Shown: piece after piece, positions 8,601 through 16,418 of the stretch
How the letters are laid out: every line of letters starts with the position of its first letter
Numbering within the stretch: position 1 is the stretch's first letter
Assembly (NCBI GenBank): GCA_024234265.1
Contig: JACKOM010000003.1
Location: 256,032 to 320,031 of the forward strand
Direction: 5' to 3'
Source of the DNA: Oceanospirillaceae bacterium
Lineage (GTDB): Bacteria > Pseudomonadota > Gammaproteobacteria > Pseudomonadales > Oceanobacteraceae
Length of the DNA: 64,000 bases
Made by a program: the position numbers and the translations under genes
Notes under the pieces: generated by a model
Seen by the model: the letters and a program-made list of their open reading frames with translations, nothing else
Told to the model about the DNA's origin: nothing
Database searches by the model: none

Positions 8601-10335
8601 GACCAGCGGCACCAGCAACACCCTGACCCTGAATAAAACCGATGCGGGTGATTTTGACCTCGGCAGCGCCAGTATCAGTGGTGGTTTAAATATCGCATTA
8701 AATAATGGCACCTTAACTTTGCCCGCCAGCATTACTGTGCCCGGCACACTCACTCTTAATGCTAATGATTTAAACGATACCACCATCAACGGTGGCACAC
8801 TGGCTTTAAGCCTGGATGCCCTGGCCGATGCCTTAACGTTAAATACCGCTTTGGATAATGCCTCCATCAACATCACAGGAGCCAACCAGACATTTTCGTT
8901 AACCGAAACCGATGATTTAAACCTGAGCAGTTTTACCAGCACAGGCAATGTAAATATCACCACAGCTGGTGCACTGACCATTGCCGATACGGGTTTAAGC
9001 AGCAGTGGCGTCTTAACCTTGGATGTCGGCGATATTCACGACAGCGACCGAAGTGTGATTTTAAATGGCAGCACAGGTTTAACGCTTAATACGGATTTAA
9101 GTGGTGGTAACAGCACGGTCAACACCAGCAACAGCAGTGCGGCATTGAGCACCACTTCGGCGAATACACTTACCTTAAATAAAACCGACGCGGGGGATTT
9201 CACCTTAACGAGCGCCAGCATAACCGCGGGTGGTTTAAATATCGCGTTAAATAACGGCACCTTAACTTTGCCCACCAGCATTACTGTGCCCGGCACACTG
9301 ACGCTTAATGCCAATGATTTAAACGATACAACGATTAACGGTGGCACATTGGATTTAAGCCTGGATGCCCTGGCTGATGCGTTAACCTTGAATACGGCAC
9401 TGGATAATGCCGCGATTAATATCAGCGGTGTCGCACAGGATTTTGTTTTAACGGAAACTGACGATTTAACCCTGAGCAGTTTTGCCAGCACAGGCAATGT
9501 GAATATCACCACAGGTGGTGCACTGACCATTGCCGACACGGGCTTAAGCAGCAGTGGCGTCTTAACCCTGGATGTGACGGATATTCACGACAGCGACCGC
9601 AGTGTGATTTTAAATGGCAGCACAGGCCTGAATATCACCACAGATTTAAGTGGAGGCAACAGCACGGTCAATACCACCAACAGCAGTGCGGCATTGAGCA
9701 CCACTTCGGCCAATACACTCACCTTAAATAAAACCGATGCGGGTAATTTCACCTTAAATAGCGCCAGCATAACCGCAGGTGGTTTAAACATCAGTTTAGC
9801 TAATGGCACCTTAACCCTGCCCGGCACTATTACAGTACCCGGCACCTTCACCATTAATGCCAATGATTTAAACGATACAACGATTAACGGCGGCACACTG
9901 GCTTTAAGCCTGGATGCCCTGGCCGATGCATTAACCTTAAATACCGCTTTGGATAATGCGACGATTAATATCAGCGGCGCGGCACAGGATTTTGTTTTAA
10001 CGGAAACTGACGATTTAAACCTGAGCAGTTTTGCCAGCACAGGTAATGTGAATATCACCACAGGTGGTGCACTGACCATTGCCGATACGGGTTTAAGCAG
10101 CAGTGGCGCGTTGACGCTGGATGTGGCCGATATTCACGACTCTGATCGCAGTGTGATTTTAAATGGCAGCACAGGCCTGAATATCACCACAGATTTAAGT
10201 GGAGGCAACAGCACAATCAATACCACCAACAGCAGTGCGGCATTGAGCACCACTTCGGCAAATACCCTCACCTTAAATAAAACCGATGCGGGGGATTTCA
10301 CCTTAACGAGCGCCAGCATAACCGCAGGTGTTTAA
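5623..10335 (+). CDS. Filamentous-haemagglutinin-type adhesin (TpsA), long 5' part of a frameshifted gene
   Basis: Secreted, probably surface-held beta-helical adhesin, the cargo of the adjacent TpsB. Visible in order: signal peptide (about 1-28), TPS haemagglutinin domain with the NPNG-like VNANG (about 107-111), a GTYLIDPYNIEII stretch (about 387-399) typical of HMW-like adhesins, then long Ser/Thr/Asn/Gly-rich beta-helix sequence ending in 183-residue tandem repeats. The frame closes at 10335. Compared with the matching place in earlier repeat copies (GCAGGTGGTTTAAA at 9775), one G of GG is missing at about 10330. Restoring it joins this frame to the C-terminal part ending at 11636 and gives about 2,004 residues. 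An assembly error, a phase-variable site or a true loss are all possible. Confidence 0.9.
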   Translation: MKTLKVHLAPYYLICFCLPAFSPAGHALPAMPVTEQGSASVSISGNRMDITQHSDLLISRHSQYDVGAAESVVYLQPSSSALAIAKIDGGMSQILGHISANGRLWLVNANGFFVGQNASLDTAGLMLASHDLQQDGAGFSLQQGPGSITNLGSITVQGDGQLTLLSRQVDNQGQLSSGGDLLINTGERLLLQPKGQGFAVEVQQNSNAGQIRNSGDMQGHYVALNADRNISSAEITINNTGNISAVAVLENNGEVYLSARGGDVIQDGTVQAAGGLIDIHADTYLQQGQLDASAAPGQNANGGMVNLWADKGFELSGSSRIAANASGYGNGGQLNLISPGYALLHSGGWLSARGGELGGNGGFAELSGWQFVLSNGLADMRAPKGAAGTYLIDPYNIEIIAGSTDTNTAFGAGSYTASNTPAQIGADNITTQLGLGNVTISTAGAGGEAGDITITGAVDLTGSNGNTLTFTADGSIAINNDLTNTADSTNISMTAGGNITFSAGSQIDAGAGTISLTSGGSTQLRSGSLQTTSASNTAISVTTTNNLTGSTDDSADIIATNGGISLTAGAISSLELNVKKAGFNTSGVSGVSVRVQGDMELTALSLAASAPLGILGFSTNSNRMGTLTLPTTGITVSGALNLYTADILDGDGGDVIINNSSATSIQLNNPAAARSFELGIGNTGLTVGNAQGLTAKNSTGNLQVSGTLSGGNLTLSSSGNMQISSLSGAASLNASATGSITIPDAGLSTTSAITLNGTDIIDSTAPRAITLNTSSLNVTTALAGGDTSISTTATSLAVNKGTATGLLSVNKSNAGNLTVSTVDSGDGDLSLNLTNGDLIVSDTHLQTTGTLTVVANDIHDSDRIVTLNGTLLDITLNGTNINGLTLRGLANTSVAIAGTSATDLTLLSDSGSFTVTSMGNWAGAVTLDAFNRITVPDAGISSDSTLTVNAGYVRSASSGTSATLNGGFGLVLDLGLGNGSATVNTTSLFGAITTSGTSNTLTLNKTDAGDFDLGSASISGGLNIALNNGTLTLPASITVPGTLTLNANDLNDTTINGGTLALSLDALADALTLNTALDNASINITGANQTFSLTETDDLNLSSFTSTGNVNITTAGALTIADTGLSSSGVLTLDVGDIHDSDRSVILNGSTGLTLNTDLSGGNSTVNTSNSSAALSTTSANTLTLNKTDAGDFTLTSASITAGGLNIALNNGTLTLPTSITVPGTLTLNANDLNDTTINGGTLDLSLDALADALTLNTALDNAAINISGVAQDFVLTETDDLTLSSFASTGNVNITTGGALTIADTGLSSSGVLTLDVTDIHDSDRSVILNGSTGLNITTDLSGGNSTVNTTNSSAALSTTSANTLTLNKTDAGNFTLNSASITAGGLNISLANGTLTLPGTITVPGTFTINANDLNDTTINGGTLALSLDALADALTLNTALDNATINISGAAQDFVLTETDDLNLSSFASTGNVNITTGGALTIADTGLSSSGALTLDVADIHDSDRSVILNGSTGLNITTDLSGGNSTINTTNSSAALSTTSANTLTLNKTDAGDFTLTSASITAGV

Positions 10336-10570
10336 ATATCAGTTTAACTAATGGCACCTTAACCCTGCCCGGTACAATTACAGTACCCGGCACCTTAAGC
10401 GTAAATGCCAATGATTTAAACGATACCACCATCAACGGTGGCACACTGGATTTAACCCTGGATGCCCTGGCCGATGCCTTAACCTTAACTACATCATTAA
10501 GCAGCGCGGCAATTAATATCAGCGGCGCAGCGCAGGGTTTTATATTAAATGAAAGTGATGCATTAACACT
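8596..10570 (+). repeat. Long tandem repeats inside the TpsA gene (about 549 bp per unit)
   Basis: The marker AAAACCGA-GCGGG recurs at 8635, 9181, 9730 and 10279, giving units of 546, 549 and 549 bp (182-183 residues). Copies share runs such as DTGLSSSG, DIHDSDRS and SITVPGT and differ at scattered positions. A fourth copy begins after 10279, contains the frameshift and fades out after about 10570. The unit length is a multiple of three, so copy-number change would keep the frame. Identity is high enough to favour recombination or assembly collapse. Confidence 0.85.
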
Positions 10571-10652
10571 GAGCAGCTTAAACAGCAGCGGTGATGCGGC
10601 CATCACCACGGGGGGCACCTTAGGCGCCAGTGGCACACTGACGTGTGCAGGT

Positions 10653-11636
10653 TTGTGCAGCATTAACAGCGCAGGTTTAAGCACGGATTTAAGCGTCAGC
10701 AGTGCCGATTTCCTGTTAGTCGACAGCGGCAATAATCAAACCCGCAGCATCACCAGCGATGCACAAAATAATGATGTAACGTTCAGCGGCAGCAATAATG
10801 CCCTGACATTAAACCTCGCGGCTAACGGCCATTTAGCGGATTTAAACAGCGATAATTTGGCCATTAACATCACCGATGGCCATGCCACCCTTAATTTTGC
10901 CGGTGCCGGTTTTATCGACAGCGCCCTCAACATTGCCGATGACGGCAATGATGGCAACCGCCATGGCTGGTTAAATATTGTGTATGGCGGCGCACTGGAT
11001 ATTAACGCCGATATTGATGTGCTCAGCACCTTTGAAACCAGCACAACCGGCCTGCCCAAAGATGCCAGCAACAGCTACGCAGGTTTATTGGTGCTGGAAA
11101 ATCAGGGCAGTGGCACATTAACCCTGGCCGCCGGCACACAACTCAGCAGCACAGGCGGTGATATTGTGCTGGATATTCTCGGCACCGAAGGCAATTACAG
11201 CGCCATGGTGATGGGCAGCGGCAGTGCAATTAACGCCTTAAATACGCCCGCCGACAGCACCACAGCAATTGATTCTGCCGCGCCCTATGCCAGCCAGTTA
11301 CTCGCCGCCAGCGGGCGCACAATTTATTTATTACCCGATGCGAGTAATCCCCCCATTACCCCCGGGCCGGATATTAATGATGTGATTGATGAAGCCTTAA
11401 GTGGCGCCGAAGAAACCCAGATTCAGGATCAGCCTGCGGGTAACAGCGCCGCTGAAGAAATTATCAGCAGCACCCAGGAATCTCTGGATAACAACCCGAA
11501 TATCAGTTTTGCCATGGAAACTATTTTCAACCGTTGCACCCGGCAAAACAGCGATAAATGTGAACTTAAAAAAGAGCTGAGCCGCTTTTTAGGTCAATAC
11601 CTGATTGGTGGTTCCATGCCCAAGGCGAAAAAATGA
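10653..11636 (+). CDS. TpsA adhesin, C-terminal part downstream of the frameshift
   Basis: The open frame runs back without a stop to the frameshift near 10330; 10653 is only the first ATG in it and has no ribosome-binding site, so this is the 3' part of the tpsA gene and not a separate gene. The last region has a pair of Cys in CTRQNSDKC (CX7C) about 30 residues from the C terminus. In HMW1 of Haemophilus influenzae a C-terminal Cys pair forms a loop that keeps the adhesin on the cell surface, and a similar anchor is inferred here. The stop overlaps the start of the YfiR-like gene by 4 bases. Confidence 0.75.
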   Translation: MCSINSAGLSTDLSVSSADFLLVDSGNNQTRSITSDAQNNDVTFSGSNNALTLNLAANGHLADLNSDNLAINITDGHATLNFAGAGFIDSALNIADDGNDGNRHGWLNIVYGGALDINADIDVLSTFETSTTGLPKDASNSYAGLLVLENQGSGTLTLAAGTQLSSTGGDIVLDILGTEGNYSAMVMGSGSAINALNTPADSTTAIDSAAPYASQLLAASGRTIYLLPDASNPPITPGPDINDVIDEALSGAEETQIQDQPAGNSAAEEIISSTQESLDNNPNISFAMETIFNRCTRQNSDKCELKKELSRFLGQYLIGGSMPKAKK

Positions 11637-12169
11637 AATACTTGCGTTATCTGCTTATTATTCCCTGCCTGCTGCTAAGTGTGCACAGCATGGCGATCAG
11701 TGAAAGCGAAAAACAGCTGCGCGCCATGTTTATTTATAACTTTGCCAATCTGGTGGAGTGGCCCAGCAAAGCGTTTGCCAAACGTTCCGACCCGCTGAAA
11801 TTATGCGTGGTAGGTGATGTGCCCTTTATTGATTATTTATACCCCATGGCCGGCACCTTTATCGGCCCGCGTGAATTTCAGATCACACAAAGCAACAACC
11901 TGCAAAAAACCGGCAAATGCCAGATTTTATTTGTGGGGGATGATATCCGCCCCGAATTACTCAAAGCGTTTAAATCCGGCCAGTACATTTATATTCTGAG
12001 TGTGTCAGAGCAAAGCGGTTTTATCGAAAACGGCGGCATTATCAATATCGTTAACACAGTGGAAAAACTCAGTTTTGATATCAACCTCGACAGCGCCCGC
12101 AAACAAGGCTTACAGGTCAGCTCTGACTTAATCAGCCTGGCAAGGAATATCCGCAAGTTACAGGAGTAA
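11633..12169 (+). CDS. YfiR-family (DUF4154) periplasmic protein
   Basis: 178 residues with an N-terminal signal peptide (cleavage near residue 22) followed by the DUF4154 pattern: AMFIYNFANLVEWP near the start of the mature part, a central LCVVGD, KCQILFVGDD, and the C-terminal GGIINIVNTVEKLSFDINL. In Pseudomonas, YfiR is a periplasmic repressor of the diguanylate cyclase YfiN. Here no GGDEF gene is adjacent; the next gene is a hybrid histidine kinase with a periplasmic sensor, so YfiR-like control of that kinase is inferred. The start overlaps the tpsA stop (ATGA) and the stop overlaps the kinase start (TAATG), which shows tight coupling. Confidence 0.88.
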   Translation: MKYLRYLLIIPCLLLSVHSMAISESEKQLRAMFIYNFANLVEWPSKAFAKRSDPLKLCVVGDVPFIDYLYPMAGTFIGPREFQITQSNNLQKTGKCQILFVGDDIRPELLKAFKSGQYIYILSVSEQSGFIENGGIINIVNTVEKLSFDINLDSARKQGLQVSSDLISLARNIRKLQE

Positions 12170-14067
12170 TGGCTCTGAAAAGACTGTTCAACCGAATATC
12201 CGTTAAAGTCAAACTTATGTTAATCGTCATGATTGCCGTGACGATTGCCATTTTTATCGCCGCAGCACTCTACACACTCAAAGACCGCCAGGACTTTATC
12301 GCCGAGCAACAAAATGAGTTAATCGTTTTAAGTGATGTGATCGGGCAGCGCAGCAGCGCTGCCCTGATGTTTCAGGATAATAAAGCTGCAGAAGCCAACC
12401 TTGCATCCCTCAGCCCTAAAAAAAGCATTATTGAAGCCTGTATGTACCTGCAGGATGGTAAATTATTCGCAGAGTTTCACCCGGTTTCCGGCAGCTGCCC
12501 GGATTTACCGGCCACACCTGATGATAAAACCAGCATCAAAAACTCCCAGGTACAAATTATTATCAGCGCAATCCGTTTCAACCAGCGGCCCATTGGCTGG
12601 ATTTATATCGCCGCCAGTACTGAAGAAATTTCCAAGCGTCTTCGCAATATACTACTTGCTTCCATGGTTATTGGTTTTATTGCTTTACTGGTGGCCATGT
12701 TAATCAGCTGGCGCATACAGCGTTTTATTGTGCGACCAATCAACAACCTGAAACTTATTACCCATGCTATCGCTAAATCCGAAGATTATTCCCTGCGCGC
12801 GCCCCACGAAACAGAAGACGAAATCGGCGATCTGGTCACCACCTTTAACCGCATGTTAAACACCATACAACAAACCAATCTTCGCCTCAGTGATGCGGTG
12901 GCCGAACTAAAATCCGCCAAAGAAGCCACCGAACACAAGGCCATCAGCGCCGAAGAAAAAGCCAAAGCGGTACACGAATTTTTTGCCGGCATGAGCCACG
13001 ATTTAAAACAGCCGCTCTCGGCCATGAATTTATTTATGGATGTATTAAAAAGCGAAAAAAATGAAGATAAACGCACCCAATACATAGATAAGGTGCACGC
13101 CCTGGCCCTCAACCTCAGCCAGATGTTCAGCGACATCATGGACCAGGCAAAAATTGAAAATCGCATTAATAAAGTCAAACTGGATAAAGTTGCACTTAAA
13201 CCCCTGCTGCAAAAAATCGTGCAGGAATTTGATGTGATCGCACGGGATAAAAAAATTGGACTGCGTATTCACGTACCCGACTGCGACGTGCTCAGCAATG
13301 CCTCCATGCTGGAGCGTATTGTGCGCAACTTGTTGGCCAATGCGATACGTTATACCGATAAAGGCGGTGTTTTACTGGCGGCACGGCGGCGTGATGGTTT
13401 TATCGATATTCAGGTGTGGGATACCGGTATCGGCATTCCCGCCGATAAACTCACAGCCATTTTTGAAACCTTTACCCAACTGAATAACCCCGATGGCAAA
13501 GTCGAAAAAGGCTTTGGCCTGGGGCTTTCGATTGTCAAAAAACTCGCCGGCGGTTTAGGCCACTGCATCGAGGTTAAATCCCGCTTCGGGCGCGGTACGT
13601 TATTTTCCATCAGCGTACCCGAGGTAGAGCCACCCCTGCCCATGCTCAGCATTGTCGATGACTGGCAGCACAGCACAGGGGGCGACAGCCTGATTTATAT
13701 TATCGACGACGAGCGGGCCATCGCCGAAGCCCTGCTGGCGGTAACCATTGCCTGGGAAATTGAAGCCGAGGTGTTCTGCAGTATCGCCGAATTAAATACC
13801 TACCTGGCGGGTAACCCCCGCGAGCCGGATTTTATCCTCACCGATTACACCCTCTCCGCCACGGAAACCGGCCTTGATGCCCTGGAGCTGATCGAAACCC
13901 ACTTCGATGCCCCTAAACCTGCGGTGGTGATCAGCGGCGAAACCGACCCGAAAATTATCCAGGCCATTGCCGATTCCGGCTGTTATTTCCTGCCCAAACC
14001 CCCGGATCTCAACCGCCTCTGGCAACTGATTGAGGATATCCGCGCCGGGCGCAGTTTCAGCGCCTGA
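12169..14067 (+). CDS. Membrane hybrid sensor histidine kinase (CHASE8-like, HAMP, HisKA, HATPase, REC)
   Basis: 632 residues. Two membrane segments (about 16-36 and 161-181) flank a roughly 120-residue periplasmic domain whose RSSAALMFQDNKAAE stretch fits CHASE8. HAMP covers about 182-238, followed by a coiled coil and the dimerisation domain with phospho-accepting His277 in SHDLKQPL. The ATPase domain shows the N-box NLLANAIRYTDKGG, DTGIGIP and GFGLGLSI. The C-terminal receiver has the acid pair at 513-514, phospho-acceptor Asp559 and Lys610. No output domain or cognate regulator is adjacent. Last gene of the TPS operon; the periplasmic domain probably works with the YfiR-like protein. Confidence 0.92.
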   Translation: MALKRLFNRISVKVKLMLIVMIAVTIAIFIAAALYTLKDRQDFIAEQQNELIVLSDVIGQRSSAALMFQDNKAAEANLASLSPKKSIIEACMYLQDGKLFAEFHPVSGSCPDLPATPDDKTSIKNSQVQIIISAIRFNQRPIGWIYIAASTEEISKRLRNILLASMVIGFIALLVAMLISWRIQRFIVRPINNLKLITHAIAKSEDYSLRAPHETEDEIGDLVTTFNRMLNTIQQTNLRLSDAVAELKSAKEATEHKAISAEEKAKAVHEFFAGMSHDLKQPLSAMNLFMDVLKSEKNEDKRTQYIDKVHALALNLSQMFSDIMDQAKIENRINKVKLDKVALKPLLQKIVQEFDVIARDKKIGLRIHVPDCDVLSNASMLERIVRNLLANAIRYTDKGGVLLAARRRDGFIDIQVWDTGIGIPADKLTAIFETFTQLNNPDGKVEKGFGLGLSIVKKLAGGLGHCIEVKSRFGRGTLFSISVPEVEPPLPMLSIVDDWQHSTGGDSLIYIIDDERAIAEALLAVTIAWEIEAEVFCSIAELNTYLAGNPREPDFILTDYTLSATETGLDALELIETHFDAPKPAVVISGETDPKIIQAIADSGCYFLPKPPDLNRLWQLIEDIRAGRSFSA

Positions 14068-14109
14068 AACAGGAAGTTTTTACTTTTACAGTTTAATGCT
14101 GCGTTTTTT

Positions 14110-14302
14110 CAGAACACTTCATGCTCACTTGCTGCGCCGGTTTTTTAAAGCGGCATAGCCCGTAGCTGGCATGGATGCCAGCAAAGCGCCGGCGAAGCAG
14201 GGCATGGATGCCCCATGGCGCGTGGGCGTAATGGCGCGCCTAAAAAAGCGGAAACAAGCAGCAGTGTGAGCGAAGGATGGGTCTGGGAAGTCCCTTCCCA
14301 GA
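14110..14302. repeat. 193-bp dispersed intergenic repeat, copy A
   Basis: The same element occurs at 26957-27149 with identical length. Bases 14154-14236 are identical to 27001-27083; most differences lie in the first 20 bases and around 14236-14256. It is built from short hairpins: GCTGGCA-TGGA-TGCCAGC, GGGCA-TGGA-TGCCC and, at the right end, TCTGGGAAG-TCC-CTTCCCAGA. No protein is credible in it. It fills most of the 428-base gap between the hybrid kinase and the HDOD gene; the remaining 190 bases show nothing clear. Confidence 0.85.
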
Positions 14303-14495
14303 GAAAAAAATCTCAAATGCCAGTCATTCAATCACATAAGCCCCCCCTGCTCTGTATCGGGAAACCTATGATCCTGCGTATTGAATGCTAACGGCCCTAT
14401 TTCCGGCCAAGGATATAGCCCCCCTGCAACTTTGGTCAGACGTTATACAGGCCCCACCCCCGCACAATATGCCCATCGTTTTAAGGGGCATCAGC

Positions 14496-15011
14496 ATGCA
14501 AAATCAGGTATTACAGGTGATGCGTGAAATGAAACTCAACATCAGCATGCACAACACACGCATCTCCAGCGTGATGAATATTGTTAACCGCGTGCTGGAT
14601 TATTTTGAATTCGAAAGTTTCAATTACCGCCAGCTCAGCCGCCTGCTGGAAAATGACCCGGTGATGAGCGCTTATATTTTAAAAGCCGCCAACGTTTGCA
14701 TGTTTAATAAACCTGAAAACGTCACACGTTTAGATCAAGCCTGCATGATGCTGGGCACCAGCATGTTAAAAACCCTGATGATCAGCCACCGCTGGCGCGC
14801 CTGCATTGCCATCCGTAATCCACGTATTAAAAATGCCCTGATTACCGAATGGCAAAAAGGCTTAAATCTGGCGGTCGCCAGTTACACCCTTGCCCATCAG
14901 TTACGCCACCCGAAAAAAGATGATGCTTTTCTGAGTGTAATGCTGGATAACATCAGCTTGTTTTTATTCGCAGAACATTGTGATGATTTGCCTAAAAAGA
15001 AGGCATTGTGA
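14496..15011 (+). CDS. HDOD-domain signalling protein, N-terminal part (probable frameshift)
   Basis: HDOD proteins are regulatory relatives of HD phosphohydrolases lacking catalytic residues. This 171-residue frame carries the first half of such a domain: LSRLLENDPVMSAYILKAAN, the ALGxxxL-like MLGTSMLKTLMI and a VMLDNISLFLF stretch. ATG 14496 is chosen because AAGGGG lies 8 bases upstream; an in-frame start at 14385 has no ribosome-binding site. The frame stops at 15011, but adding one A to AAAAAG at 14995-15000 would continue into the next frame and give about 285 residues. The genuine gene is probably 14496-15352. Confidence 0.75.
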   Translation: MQNQVLQVMREMKLNISMHNTRISSVMNIVNRVLDYFEFESFNYRQLSRLLENDPVMSAYILKAANVCMFNKPENVTRLDQACMMLGTSMLKTLMISHRWRACIAIRNPRIKNALITEWQKGLNLAVASYTLAHQLRHPKKDDAFLSVMLDNISLFLFAEHCDDLPKKKAL

Positions 15012-15352
15012 TATTCCGCGTGCTGGCGCGGCATTTTAAACGCCAGTATTCGAATATTATTTTATCGACTTTCAGCCTCGCCCATTTTGAAAAAGCTGAA
15101 TATTGCGAAGGGGTTAACCGCATCAATCTGCGTGATATTAAAGCCCTCTGCGCCATCCATACCCAGGCTGATAGTAGTGTGCAGACCATGCAGGAATGTT
15201 ATGCCTTCCGTAAATTACCCGCACATATCGCCATTACCTACGGTAAAAATCAGCTGTTATCCCTGCGCAGTATGCGTGATGAAATGGATGCCATGCTCGA
15301 TACCATTAATTTCGCCAATGCGGTGCAACAGGATGTGCGCCTGCAAAAATAA
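15008..15352 (+). CDS. HDOD-domain protein, C-terminal part (probable frameshift)
   Basis: 114 residues from a GTG that overlaps the preceding stop by 4 bases (GTGA). The sequence resembles the second half of an HDOD domain and has no signal peptide or other start-like property. Two readings fit: translational coupling of two polypeptides, or a single gene broken by loss of one A in a run of five. The second is preferred because the HDOD fold needs both halves. Confidence 0.6.
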   Translation: MIFRVLARHFKRQYSNIILSTFSLAHFEKAEYCEGVNRINLRDIKALCAIHTQADSSVQTMQECYAFRKLPAHIAITYGKNQLLSLRSMRDEMDAMLDTINFANAVQQDVRLQK

Positions 15353-15374
15353 GCAAACGCTGGAAATTGCGGCA

Positions 15375-15408
15375 TAAAAAAGCCCGGCATTGTTGCCAAT
15401 GCCGGGCG
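15375..15408 (-). terminator. Rho-independent terminator of the alpha/beta hydrolase gene
   Basis: Perfect 11-bp stem GCCCGGCATTG / CAATGCCGGGC (15382-15392 and 15397-15407) with a 4-base loop. The T tract (TTTTTT) follows only on the minus strand, so it ends the hydrolase transcript that stops at 15448. Confidence 0.85.
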
Positions 15409-15447
15409 AAGGGTATGAAAACTCATACCACGCTAACAACTCTGTAT

Positions 15448-16380
15448 TTATTGCCCTTCAATCAGGGCAAGCATATCTGCGGCGGCTTTTTTCGGCACCT
15501 CAATCATAGGTGCATGGCCAACCCCAGGCATAATGTCCAGTTTGGAACCCTTAATCAGGCCCGCAAAAACATCCGCATTTTTATAATTAATAATGCGGTC
15601 TTCCTGCCCCCACATAATCAGGGTAGGCGCACTTATTGTGCTGATAGAATCGCGGAAATTATAGCCATCAGGGTGATTGAATTCAGCAAAAATCTTATCG
15701 TGCAGGGGCTTTAATGCTTTGGCACGTTCAGCAGCCACTTCGGTAATGGGCCATGGCACAAAGGGTTTTTGCTCAAGGGCAAAATCCATCAGCTTTTTAA
15801 AATCTTCGGTATTTTGCACCACCAGAGGGTTTTCACCTTTATCCAGATAATCCTGCAATACTGCGCGATGATCGTGTATGCCCGCCGGGTCAATCAGGGT
15901 TGCGATTAATACCTGCTGCGGATAGGTTGCGGCATACAAAGCAGTAATACCACCGCCCATGGAATTACCCGCCATATGGAATTTCTGCAGGCCTATTTTT
16001 TCGGCAAATTCATGTACCCACGCTACCTGGTTATCAAAGTCATACCGCAGCTCAGGGCGTTTAAAACTTTCCCCGTGGCCCGGTAAATCGACAATCACCA
16101 CATGGTATTCATTTAACGGGCGGGCAAAACGCAGCCAGTTTTCTTTATACGCACCAAAACCATGGACTAATAAAATGCTGGCCTTTTTACCTTCAGGCGC
16201 ACTTTCCAGGTAACTGATGGTGCCATCGCTGATCTGCACCTGTTTTTTTTCTAAATGGGAAAGGCTGGCCTCCATGGCCATGGCCCCGTCGTACATTTCA
16301 TTTTTATAGGCCGAAGCGAGGGCAACATAACCACCCGCCAGCAAGGCCAGGGCGGCAGAGCCCCACAGTAATTTTTTCAT
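15448..16380 (-). CDS. Alpha/beta-fold hydrolase (lipase/esterase-like), membrane-anchored or exported
   Basis: 310 residues. An N-terminal hydrophobic segment (about 5-24) serves as signal or anchor. The fold shows the oxyanion motif HGFG (73-76), LPGHGES (99-105), nucleophile Ser140 in GNSMGG, and likely Asp261 in WGQEDR and His289 in GVGHAP. The substrate is unknown; the closest pattern I recognise is bacterial lipases of the Moraxella/Psychrobacter Lip type. GGAGGGG lies just before the ATG. It is 38 bases downstream of the monooxygenase gene on the same strand. Ester products of a Baeyer-Villiger enzyme would be natural substrates for such a hydrolase. Confidence 0.88.
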   Translation of the reverse strand: MKKLLWGSAALALLAGGYVALASAYKNEMYDGAMAMEASLSHLEKKQVQISDGTISYLESAPEGKKASILLVHGFGAYKENWLRFARPLNEYHVVIVDLPGHGESFKRPELRYDFDNQVAWVHEFAEKIGLQKFHMAGNSMGGGITALYAATYPQQVLIATLIDPAGIHDHRAVLQDYLDKGENPLVVQNTEDFKKLMDFALEQKPFVPWPITEVAAERAKALKPLHDKIFAEFNHPDGYNFRDSISTISAPTLIMWGQEDRIINYKNADVFAGLIKGSKLDIMPGVGHAPMIEVPKKAAADMLALIEGQ

Positions 16381-16418
16381 ATCCCCTCCTTTTTTATTTT
16401 TATTGTGTCGTGAAAATA

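Noticed and set aside
6864..10319. Several long minus-strand frames rich in Val, Leu and Ser
   Set aside because: They recur with the tandem repeats of tpsA and are caused by its codon use on the opposite strand.
14125..14331. Possible small protein MPCFAGALLASMPATG in both 193-bp repeats
   Set aside because: It arises from the hairpin sequences of the repeat, lacks a ribosome-binding site and its ends differ between copies.
14990..15011. Programmed -1 frameshift site in the HDOD gene
   Set aside because: The heptamer is T AAA AAG, not a proper X XXY YYZ site, and no strong downstream stem was seen; indel is simpler.
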